Below are positions 53,201 to 64,000 of a stretch of 64,000 nucleotides of DNA, piece after piece. This stretch comes from Lolium rigidum (taxonomy: Eukaryota; Streptophyta; Magnoliopsida; Poales; Poaceae): assembly GCF_022539505.1 (NCBI RefSeq), contig NC_061513.1, forward strand, positions 179,582,017-179,646,016, in the 5' to 3' direction. The notes below the pieces were generated by a model that did not search any database, was not told where the DNA came from, and was given only the letters and a program-made list of their open reading frames with translations. Each line of letters opens with the position of its first letter. The stretch's first letter is position 1. The position numbers were made by a program, and so were the translations under genes.

Positions 53201-56200
53201 CACTAGAGTCAATAATCTAGATTACATTGTAAGGTACCTAACACCCATGGCATTCTGGTGTTGGTCATGCTTTGCCCTAGGGAGAGCTTTAGTCAACAGA
53301 TCTGACATGCTCAGAAACGTATGTATTTTGCAATTCATTTGCGTCTCAACGCATCACTTATTTTCCAAATGAGTTGGCATTAAATATGTTTGGTCTTCTG
53401 GTGGAACCTTAATTCCGCGGTCCGAAATATGTCACTAATATTGTCACACACAATATAGCTTCAAAGTTCTGACACTATCGGAAATACACCAAGTTCTCAA
53501 AGAACTTCTCGACTTAACATCCTCAATCATTGTCTAAACAATGACATACTCTGCCTTCTTCTGTAGAATCCGTCACAATATTTAGAACACATCTAAATCT
53601 AGCATAGACTTATTCTAGCTCACTGTGCTACCTTTTAAACAACACTTAGCCTAATTGAGATTGAAATTTATTTTTATATGTGACCAAACTAATATCGGTG
53701 CAACACATTACAGCGATTTATTTGTCATTACCCCATACAAAATTATATATATATCCTTGGTTCTTCTAAACTACTCAAGGATATTCCTACTGTTGTCCAA
53801 TAATCATCACATGAATCGTTCTGGTATATGCTCCTAACTCTTTAGATCACAGGATATCTGATTATGTACATATTATTTGTGATCTAAAATCACTCATGTG
53901 TTTTTACTCATTAAGTGTCAGACACACTCAAGTCTTGTAAAACCTTCACATGAAAAGAACACCTTCTTAATTTTATATTGAACTACTTCAATATTCATTT
54001 TATGTACTTTTAACTTAAACTTATTATGTGCTTCAATCTATCTTCATAGATCTTGACACTAAATATGTTTCAGTTCATATCCTTTCATTGAAGTTAATTT
54101 CTCAATGAAACCTTTTAATCAAGTATATAATTACATCATTTATAATCAACTATATTTCATCTACATAAGTATTATAAATATGTTTCAGTGCTCCCACTTA
54201 ATTTCTTGCAACTGCAAGCATCTTCATCGTTTCTGATGAAATCAAAAACTCTTTGACTATTTCATCCGGTGAAGATTCCAACTCCGCGATACTCACTTCA
54301 TCCAATTGAAGTTTCTATACCTATCTAGTATTCCACGGACCAGCAAAACTCTTGTTTGTATCTTGTATACACCTTTAATACACACTTCTGATAAGTAATG
54401 TATTTTTCCATCCTACTAGCATATCTCATAAAAGAAATATGTAGTGATTACTAGAATAATCCACATAGACAATAAGCATTGCTACGGAAGATCTAATCTT
54501 ATCGTAGCCAACTCTTTGAACTTTGTCGTAAACAACTTTTCGAGAAGTCAAGCTTCATCAATTTTATAGATCCATTTACTTTCAATAAGTATTCATCTAT
54601 CTTGGATTTCATGGCGTATAGCCATTTTAACGGAGTCAGGGCCCATCATAACTTCTTTGTTTGTAGTTGGTTTATCATTGTTCAAAATCAATCCTTTGTC
54701 CACAAATCATTTATTTGATCACAAAGTAAACCATACCTACAAGGTTCAATATGTACTTCGATCTCCATGGCTAAAACACTTTGTAGTCATGGGAGCCATG
54801 ATCATCGTGGCCTCTTCGGAACCAATTCCGATGCTTGCGCTACTCTGATCATTATGCTCAGGTTCATAAACCTTATCAAATTCTATTGTCCTCCCACTCA
54901 AATATTTCGCTAGAAACAATTTCTTGGAAATAAATAAGAAACATCGACAAACACTTTTGTCTTTGTATCCATAGTGAAAAGAATTCCCAATCAATACTTT
55001 GGGATAACCAACAAAGACATTCATCCGATTTTGGTTGTAAACTTTTAGACCAAAATTTAAAGAAAGGACTATTAGGGTTTATACCCATGCCATAACTCGT
55101 ATGGTGTCATTTCAACGGATCATGATGATGCTCTATTCAGTGTAAAAGCGGTAGTCACTAAAGCATAATCCACAAAAATATAATGGCATAAATATTTTAT
55201 CTCATCATTGACCCAACAAGGTTTGGATACATCTCTTGGATACTTCATCATCAGTATGATACTCCAAGAAACGTGAGTTGTAGAACAATTTCATAACTCT
55301 CTTAGATGTTCGCTAAAAACTCGTAATTCAAATATTTCCACCATGATCCAATCATAGATATTTGACTTTTCTATTACAATGATTTCCACTTCATGCTGAA
55401 TTTTATTTGAATCCATTCAAATGTTTCAAACTTCTTCCTTATCAAATATATCCATATATACTCAATTCATTGTTGAAAGTTTTCATGAAGTAGAAGAATC
55501 TCCCGCACACAACTATGCCCAGTGAACCACATATATCATCATGTATGTTTTCACTAAGTTAGTTGCCCGTTCAACTCTTGGCCTATGAACGGTATTTTAG
55601 TCATTCTCTTTAGAAAAGATTTGCAAGCGCCAAACGATTCAAAAATCAAATGACTCCAAAAATCCATTTGCATGGAGTTCCTTCATGCGTTCCTTTCTAA
55701 CATGACCTAAATGGCGGTTCCACAAATAAGTGGAATTCAAATCATTTGCCTTATGGCATTTTAGCGTCAGTATTATGTGTGTGTGTTTCACCATTAAGAT
55801 TTATAATAACTTATCCATCGTACATGGAGTAATGTCATAATTTGAACAACTCATTGTTTCCATTTGACCAGAGCAAAATAACAATTATTAAGTTATTTAT
55901 TATAAATTCTAAGGGCTAGATAGAATGCCAACGATGAACATAATAACACTTTATTTTTTTGTTCCAGACGTGCATACCTATCATATTCCTTGTCAGTTAC
56001 TTAGGCCATTGTATTCTTGTATTGCGTTGTTTTGTATGACACTTCATACCAACCAATATGGTACAAATACCCAAGAATTTCAATATGTGACCAAACAAGG
56101 AATACATCCATAACATGTATATCATTTATATACACCGAGCTAGACTTTCTAGTCTTTTCTTTCTTTACGCCAATAATCTTTTGTAGTTTCTCTTTTAGCT

Positions 56201-58176
56201 TTTCTCATTATTCGAGAAAAACACTTCAACATCAATAACTTCTAGGTTTGTTGGTCAAATACCAATAACCTTGAGGTTCTTACTTTGAAGTTGATCATCA
56301 TATGACAAGTGTTCCGGATTTCACTATTAGTAACCTTTTAATATGATGAACAATTTCACTCATAATTTTATCCATCATATCATGACGACTTTTCGAGACC
56401 ATGTCTGTACATGCTAGGCTCGTAAAGTTTAACCTCGGTATTCGCATGTGCAAATCTGGCTTGCACCTGTTGTATGCACACGTAGAATCTATAACACCCG
56501 ATCATCATGTGATGCTTCGAATCAACGAGTCTTAGCAACGGTGCATACTAAGGACAATCACTTCATGGATATGCGAATATCGTTAGTGCCCCAATAGTTG
56601 GAGGATTGGGACGCCTTGCGTCTTCAATCTTCGTACATTCCCATAAAACTTATGAGTTTATGTAGTCTCACCAAATTATATTCTATTATCTTGCAATAAG
56701 GTCTTAGATATCTCATATATCTCATACCTTGATTATTTACGAAAACTAAATTTTCAGCTCCTTACTTTTCAAACAGATTTTAATTCAAGTTTCACGGAGA
56801 CAAGATAACTTTAGGTACTAATTGAAACCATAGCTCTTTGAATCAACAATGTGAGGTTTACTAAAAGTTTGCAATAGGACTTAATCATTTCTTGATTCTT
56901 TAACAATACGGTACCGGTCAGTAAAGTTTCTTGTCGAGACTTAACAGTATTTCTATCTCAATTACAAGACTAGCGCATGGTAGAAAAACGGATGGCAATA
57001 CTACAAAATTAATTCAAAATACTACTCAGACTATGTTTATGATAATTAGTTCATGTTTTAATATAATTACTAATGAACTCCCACTTAATACAACATCCCT
57101 CATAGTTGTTAAGTGGTACACGATCCAAAACCACTACATCAAAACCGATCATCACGTGAGATGATGTAGCTTCAATGGTGAACATCAACATGTTGATCAT
57201 ATCATCCATATGACTCATGTTCAACCTTTCGGTTTCCGTTGTCCCGAGACCATGTCACGTACATGCTAGGCTCGTCAAGCAAACCCAAGTATTCCGCATG
57301 TGCAACTTGGCTTACACCCGTTGTATGTAATCGTTGAGTCTATCACATCCGATCATCACGAGATGCTTTGAAACAACGAACTATATCAACGGTGCATACG
57401 AGGGGAGAACACTTTATTATCTTGATATTAAAGTGAGGGATCATCTTATAATGCTACCGTCGCGTTCTAAGCAAAATAAGATGCATAAAGGATTAACATC
57501 ACATGCAATTCATATGTGATATGATATGGCCCTTTAATTAGTCTTTGCGCCTTTGATCTTCATCTCCAAAGCACGGACATGATCTCCATCATCAACGGGC
57601 ATGATCTCCATCATCGTCGGCGTAGCGTCAAGGTCCATGGCGCCGTCTTCATAGTTGTTCACCTCATGTAGCAACTATTACAACTACTTTGAAATACTAC
57701 TCAACATGAAATTTAATGACAACCATAAGGCTCCTGCCGGTTGCCACAATACAATAATGATTATCTCATACATATTCATCATCACATCATGGCCATATCA
57801 CATCACCAAACCCTGCAAAAACAAGTTAGACGTCTCTAATTTGGTTTGCATATTTTACGTGGTTTAGGGTTTTCGAGTAAGATCTAATCTACCTACGAAC
57901 ATGAACCACAACAGTGATACTAGTGTTGTCAATAGAAAGAGTAAATTGGATCTTCACTACAGTGGGAGAGACAGACACCCGCAAAGCCACTTATGCAATA
58001 CAAGTTGCATGTCGAACGTGGAGCAAGTCTCATGAACGCGGTCATGTAAAGTTAGCCCGAGCCGCTTCATCCCACTATGCCACAAAGATGCAAAGTACTT
58101 GAACTAAAGACAACAAAGCATCAACGCCCACAAAACAATTGTGTTCTACTCGTGCAACCAATCTATGCATAAACCT
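53201..58176 (-). pseudogene. Decayed gag-pol of Copia unit 1
   Basis: No long ORF, but short collinear relics appear on minus. A GAG-pre-integrase piece (STYLWNRHLGHVRKERMKEL and SFDFESFGACKSF) is at about 55740-55600. The integrase end TPYELWHGYKP is at about 55112-55078. RT N-terminal pieces KWLYAMKSKIDEY (about 54630-54592) and KWIYKIDEA (about 54580) follow, and the RNase H tail LTKALPRAKHDQHQNAMG ends the series at about 53303-53245. The central RT with its catalytic YVDD was not found, and the spacing suggests deletion between 54540 and 53310. The coding is beyond use, while LTRs, PBS and PPT are preserved. Confidence 0.82.
56392..57375. repeat. Pair of about 130-bp direct repeats in Copia leader/gag region
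   Basis: cgagaccatgtctgtacatgctaggctcg... (56395 to about 56530) recurs with moderate divergence at about 57245-57375, including the gatcatca(t/c)g...gatgcttcgaa block. The distance is about 850 bp. Confidence 0.85.
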
Positions 58177-58189
58177 GGCTCTGATACCA
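58177..58189 (-). other. Primer binding site of Copia unit 1
   Basis: TGGTATCAGAGCC on minus, 1 base from LTR 2; initiator tRNA-Met. Confidence 0.92.
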
Positions 58190-58190
58190 C

Positions 58191-59888
58191 TGATGGGATT
58201 CGTAGCATGGAAAACAAAAAATTTCCTACCGCGAGAACGCAATCCAAGCCAAGATGCAATCTAGAAGATGGTAGCAATGAGGAGATGAACGAGACTAACC
58301 CTTGAAGATTTCCAAAGCCTACGAGATTAGATCTCGTTGTTGAAGAAGATGATCACTTGCCACTTTCAAAAGCGCGTAGAAGATCTTGACGGTGCCACAA
58401 TCGGGCAGCACCTCCGTACTCGGTCACACGTACGGTGTTGATGAAGACGACGTCCTTCTCCCCGTTCCAGCGAGCAGCGGAAGTAGTAGATCCTCCTCGG
58501 AATCCCGACAGCACGACGGCGTGGTGGCGGTGGTGGTGGAGAACTCCGGCAGGGCTTCGCCTAAGCGTATGCGGGAGAGGTGGTGGAGGAGGAGAGGCTA
58601 GGGTTTGGGGAGAGGGGGTGGTGCGGCCAACTCATGGCTTGGTGTGGCCGGCCCCTCCCCTTGGCTCCTCATTATATAGGTGGAAGCCCCAAGAGTTGTA
58701 GTCCAAGTCTTCGAATAAGACCCCAACACCAAAACCTACCTTTGGTGGGAAACCTACTCAAGATGGGAGTCCCACTCAAGGTGGGATTCCCACCTTTCCT
58801 TGAGGGAGGGTGGCCGGCCACCTCAGGTGGAGCCCACCTGGGACTCCTCCCTTAGACTTTTCTAGAACCTTCTAGAACCTGCCATAAATGCACCGGATCA
58901 TTTCCAAACTTGGAATATGACTTCCTATATATGAATCTTATTCTCCGGACCTTTCCGGACCTCCTCGTGATGTCCTGGATCCTATTCGAGACTCCGAACA
59001 AAACTTCGAACTCCATTCCAGATTCCATATCTACTAATACGACATCAAACCTTAAGTGTGTCACCCTACGGTTCGCGAACTATGTAGACATGGTTGAGAC
59101 ATCTCTCCGACCAATAACCAATAGCGGGATCTGGAGATCCATAATGGCTCCCACATATTCAACGATGACTTTAGTGATCGAATGAACCATTCACATACGA
59201 TACCGATTCCCTTTGTCACGCGATATTTTACTTGTCCGAGGTTTGATCATCGGTATCTCTATACCTTGTTCAACCTCGTCTCCTGACAAGTACTCTTTAC
59301 TCGTACCGTGGTATGTGGTCTCTTATGAACCATTCATATGCTTGCAAGCTAATTAGACGACATTCCACCGAGAGGGCCCGAGTATATCTATCCGTCATCG
59401 GGATGGACAAATCCCACTCGTTGATCCATATGCCTCAACTCATACTTTCCGAATACTTAATCCCACCTTTATAACCACCCATTTACGCAGTGGCGTTTGA
59501 TGTAATCAAAGTACCTTTCCGGTATAAGTGATTTACATGATCTCATGGTCGAAAGGACTAGGTAACTATGTATCGAAAGCTTATAGCAAATAACTTAATG
59601 ACGTGATCTTATGCTACGCTTAATTGGGTGTGTCCATTACATCATTCACATAATGACATAACCTTGTTATTAATAACATCCAATGTTCATGATCATGAAA
59701 CTATGATCATCTATTAATCAACAAGCTAGTTATACAAGAGGCTTACTAGGGACTCATTGTTGTTTACATAACACACATGTATCAATATTTTGGTTAATAC
59801 AATTATAGCATGGTATATAAACATTTATCATAAACACAAAGATATATAATAACCACTTTATTATTGCCCCTTGGGCATATCTCCAACA
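58191..59888 (-). repeat. LTR 2 of Copia array (1698 bp), shared by both units
   Basis: Serves as 5' LTR for unit 1 and 3' LTR for unit 2. Compared with LTR 1 it has a few substitutions and a 10-base deletion near 58853 (ggtttccgga absent). Confidence 0.95.
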
Positions 59889-62800
59889 GTCTCCCACTTG
59901 CACTAGAGTCAATAATCTAGATTACATTGTAAGGTACCTAACACCCATGGCATTCTGGTGTTGGTCATGCTTTGCCCTAGGGAGAGCTTTAGTCAACAGA
60001 TCTGACATGCTCAGAAACGTATGTATTTTGCAATTCATTTGCGTCTCAACGCATCACTTATTTTCCAAATGAGTTGGCATTAAATATGTTTGGTCTTCTG
60101 GTGGAACCTTAATTCCGCGGTCTGAAATATGTCACTAATATTGTCACACACAATATAGCTTCAAAGTTCTGACACTATCGGAAATACACCAAGTTCTCAA
60201 AGAACTTCTCGACTTAACATCCTCAATCATTGTCTAAACAATGACATACTCGCCTTCTTCCGTAGAATCCGTCACAATATTTAGAACACATCTAAATCTA
60301 GCATAGACTTATTCTAGCTCAATCGTGCTACCTTTTAAACAACACTTAGCCTAATTGAGATTGAAATTTATTTTTATATGTGACCAAACTAATATCGGTG
60401 CAACACATTACAGCGATTTGTTTGTCATTACCCCATACAAAATTATATATATATATCATTGGTTCTTCTAAAGTACTCAAGGATATTCCTACTGTTGTCC
60501 AATAATCATCACATGAATCGTTCTGGTATATGCTCCTAACTCTTTAGAGCACAGGACATCTGATTATGTACATATTATTCGTGATCTAAAATCACTCATG
60601 TGTTTTTACTCATTAAGTGTCAGACACACTCAAGTCTTGTAAAACCTTCACATGAAAAGAACACCTTCTTAATTTTATATTGAACTACTTCAATATTCAT
60701 TTTATGTACTTTTAACTTACACTTATTATGTGCTTCAATCTATCTTCATAGATCTTGACACTAAATATGTTTCAGTTCATATCCTTTCATTGAAGTTAAT
60801 TTCTCAATGAAACCTTTTAATCAAGTATATAATTACATCATTTATAATCAACTATATGTCATCTACATAAGTATTATAAATATGTTTCAGTGCTCCCACT
60901 TAATTTCTTGCAACTGCAAGCATCTTCATCGTTTCTGATGAAATCAAAAACTCTTTGACTATTTCATCCGGTGAAGGTTCCAACTCCGCGATACTCACTT
61001 CATCCAATTGAAGTTTGTATACCTATCTAGTATTCCACGGACCAGCAAAACTCTTGTTTGTATCTTGTATACACCTTTAATACACACTTCTGATAAGTAA
61101 TGTATTTTGCCATCCTACTAGCATATCTCATAAAAGAAATATGTAGTGATTACTAGAATAATCCACATAGACTATAAGCATTGCTACGGAAGATCTAATC
61201 TTATCGTAGCCAACTCTTTGAACTTTGTCGTAAACAACTTTTCGACAAGTCAAGCTTCATCAATTTTATAGATCCATTTACTTTCAATAAGTATTCATCT
61301 ATCTTGGATTTCATGGCGTATAGCCATTTTAACGGAGTCAGGGCCCATCATAACTTCTTTGTTTGTAGTTGGTTTATCATTGTTCAAAATCAATCCTTTG
61401 TCCACAAATCATTTATTTGATCACAAAGTAAACCATACCTACAAGGTTCAATATGTACTTCGATCTCCATGGCTAAAACACTTTGTAGTCATGGGAGCCA
61501 TGATCATCGTGGCCGCTTCCGGAACCAATTCCGATGCTGCGCTACTCTGATCATTATGCTCAGGTTCATAAACCTTATCAAATTCTATTGTCCTCCCACT
61601 CAAATATTTCGCTAGAAACAATTTCTTGAAAATAAATAAGAAACATCGACAAACACTTTTGTCTTTGTATCCATAGTGAAAATAATTCCCAATCAATACT
61701 TTGGGATAACCAACAAAGACATTCATCCGATTTTGGTTGTAAACTTTTAGACCAAAATTTAAAGAAAGGACTATTAGGGTTTATACCCATGCCATAACTC
61801 GTATGGTGTCATTTCAACGGATCATGATGATGCTCAATTCAGTGTAAAAGCGGTAGTCACTAAAGCATAATCCACAAAAATATAATGGCATCAATATTTT
61901 ATCTCATCATTGACCCAACAAGGTTTGGATACACCTCTTGGATACTTCATCATCACTATGATACTCCAAGAAACGTGAGTTGTAGAACAATTTCATAACT
62001 CTCTTAGATGTTCGCTAAAAACTCGTAATTCAAATATTTCCACCATGATCCAATCATAGATATTTGAATTTTCTATTACGATGATTTCCACTTCATGCTG
62101 AATTTTATTTGAATCCATTCAAATGTTTCAAACTTCTTCCTTATCGAATATATCCATATATACTCAATTCATTGTTGAAATTTTTCATGAAGTAGAAGAA
62201 TCTCCCGCACACAACTATGCCCAGTGAACCACATATATCATCATGTATGTTTTCACTAAGTTAGTTGCCCGTTCAACTCTTGGCCTATGAACGGTATTTT
62301 AGTCATTCTCTTTAGAAAAGATTTGCAAGCGCCAAACGATTCAAAAATCAAATGACTCCAAAAATCCATTTGCATGGAGTTCCTTCATGCGTTCCTTTCT
62401 AACATGACCTAAATGGCGGTTCCACAAATAAGTGGAATTCAAATCATTTGCCTTATGGCATTTTAGCGTCAGTATTATGTGTGTGTGTTTCACCATTAAG
62501 ATTTATAATAACTTATCCAACGTACATGGAGTAATGTCATAATTTGAACAACTCATTGTTTCCATTTGACCAGAGCAAAATAACAATTATTAAGTTCTTT
62601 ATTATAAATTCTAAGGCCTAGATAGAATGCCAACGATGAACATAATAACACTTTATTTTTTTGTTCCAGACGTGCATACCTATCATATTCCTTGTCAGTC
62701 ACTTAGGCCATTGTATTCTTGTATTGCGTTGTTTTGTATGACACTTCATACCAACCAATATGGTACAAATACCCAAGAATTTCAATATGTGACCAAACAA

Positions 62801-64000
62801 GGAATACATCCATAACATGTATATCATTTATATACACCTGAGCTAGACTTTCTAGTCTTTTCTTTCTTTCTGCCAATAATCTTTTGTAGTTTCTCTTTTA
62901 GCTTTCCTCATTATTCGGAAAAACACTTCAACATCAATAACTTCTAGGTTTGTTGGTCAAATACCAATAACCTTGAGGTTCTTACTTTGAAGTTGATCAT
63001 CATATGACAAGTGTTCCGGATTTCACTATTAGTAACCTTTTAATATGATGAACAATTTCACTCATAATTTTATCCATCATATCATGACGACTTTTCGAGA
63101 CCATGTCTGTACATGCTAGGCTCGTAAAGTTTAACCTCAGTATTCGCATGTGCAAATCTGGCTTGCACCTGTTGTATGCACACGTAGAATCTATAACACC
63201 CGATCATCATGTGATGCTTCGAATCAACGAGTCTTAGCAACGGTGCATACTAAGGACAATCACTTCATGGATATGCGAATATCGTTAGTGCCCCAATAGT
63301 TGGAGGATTGGGACGCCTTGCGTCTTCAATCTTCGTACATTCCCATAAAACTTATGAGTTTATGTAGTCTCACCAAATTATATTCTATTATCTTGCAATA
63401 AGGTCTTAGATATCTCATATATCTCATACCTTGATTATTTCTGAAAACTAAATTTTCAGCTCCTTACTTTTCAAACAGATTTTAATTCAAGTTTCACGGA
63501 GACAAGATAACTTTAGGTACTAATTGAAACCATAGCTCTTTGAATCAACAATGTGAGGTTTACTAAAAGTTTGCAATAGGACTTAATCATTTCTTGATTC
63601 TTTAACAATACGGTACCAGTCCGTAAAGTTTCTTGTCAGACTTAACAGTATTTCTATCTCAATTACAAGACTAGCGCATGGTAGAAAAACGGATGGCAAT
63701 ACTACAAAATTAATTCAAAATACTACTCAGACTATGTTTATGATAATTAGTTCATGTTTTAATATAATTACTAATGAACTCCCACTTAATACAACATCCC
63801 TCATAGTTGTTAAGTGGTACACGATCCAAAACCACTACATCAAAACCGATCATCACGTGAGATGATGTAGCTTCAATGGTGAACATCAACATGTTGATCA
63901 TATCATCCATATGACTCATGTTCAACCTTTCGGTTTCCGTTGTCCCGAGACCATGTCTGTACATGCTAGGCTCGTCAAGCAAACCCAAGTATTCCGCATG
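59889..64000 (-). pseudogene. Decayed gag-pol of Copia unit 2 (cut by window end)
   Basis: Near-identical to 53189-57300, including the same broken reading frames and coding relics (TPYELWHGYKP at about 61780, RNase H tail at about 59940-60000). The window ends before its PBS and 5' LTR. Confidence 0.9.

Larger units (their letters stand above)
51481..64000 (-). mobile_element. Tandem Angela/BARE-like Ty1/Copia array: LTR-internal-LTR-internal
   Basis: Two LTRs (51481-53188, 58191-59888) and two internal regions (53189-58190, 59889 to the window end) alternate with a repeat offset of 6710 bp. The minus LTR start TGTTGGAGATATGCCC, PPT CAAGTGGGAGAC and PBS TGGTATCAGAGCC identify the Angela/BARE group. 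The third LTR must lie right of the window. The left flank is ctagt (51476-51480). Confidence 0.93.

Noticed and set aside
53655..57867. Numerous 60-90 codon plus-strand ORFs in the Copia internal regions
   Set aside because: Reverse-strand shadows of A/T-rich decayed gag-pol; duplicated in unit 2 simply because the DNA is duplicated.
57914..58102. 62-codon ORF near the Copia 5' end
   Set aside because: Falls in untranslated leader, opposite strand to the element, no conservation expected.

Overview
This window reads as nuclear DNA of a cool-season grass (Pooideae: Triticeae or a close relative such as oat or ryegrass). The basis is the repeat content: an Angela/BARE-like Copia LTR (minus-strand start TGTTGGAGATATGCCC), Gypsy LTRs starting TGATACGTC, CACTA elements with TTTAGTCCCGGTT subterminal repeats, and a grass-type Helitron terminus. 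Genus is not resolved. Nearly everything is nested transposable elements. One plausible host gene is visible, and two 100-N assembly gaps interrupt the window.

Left block (1-24164). A gag-protease-only Gypsy element A (minus, 1-7978) sits in a CACTA transposon, copy 1 (7979-15130). Copy 1 is also split by a 3835-bp Helitron (9214-13048) and by a chromodomain Gypsy element T (plus, 15131-24164) with 3.05-kb LTRs. Gap 1 (24165-24264) cuts T's right LTR.

Middle block (24265-38243). After an LTR stub come about 4.7 kb with the least repeat signal. They hold a retroposed segment with 17-bp target-site duplications (24760-25383) and a two-exon gene (26271-27293) for an 84-aa secreted cysteine-rich peptide resembling the MEG/ESF family. 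A complete CACTA, copy 2 (29097-33612), follows. It serves as an uninterrupted reference for copy 1. Next are a decayed MULE with two convergent genes (GRF zinc finger on plus, mudrA-like on minus) and a PIF/Harbinger transposon (36418-38243).

Right block (38244-64000). The Harbinger element is interrupted by TAT-like Gypsy B (38244-42669), which is interrupted by Gypsy C (42670-49724). C lacks pol but keeps an intact antisense acidic ORF (47832-48281). After gap 2 (49727-49826) come an LTR and leader of Gypsy D, then a tandem Copia array in the order LTR, internal, LTR, internal running off the right edge (51481-64000, minus).

All element coding regions carry frameshifts, stops or deletions except the antisense ORF. 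The two CACTA copies share the same internal deletion, SINE insertion and nonsense codon, so they descend from an already defective element and must have moved using transposase supplied elsewhere. Apart from the peptide gene, no host pathway or gene cluster is visible.
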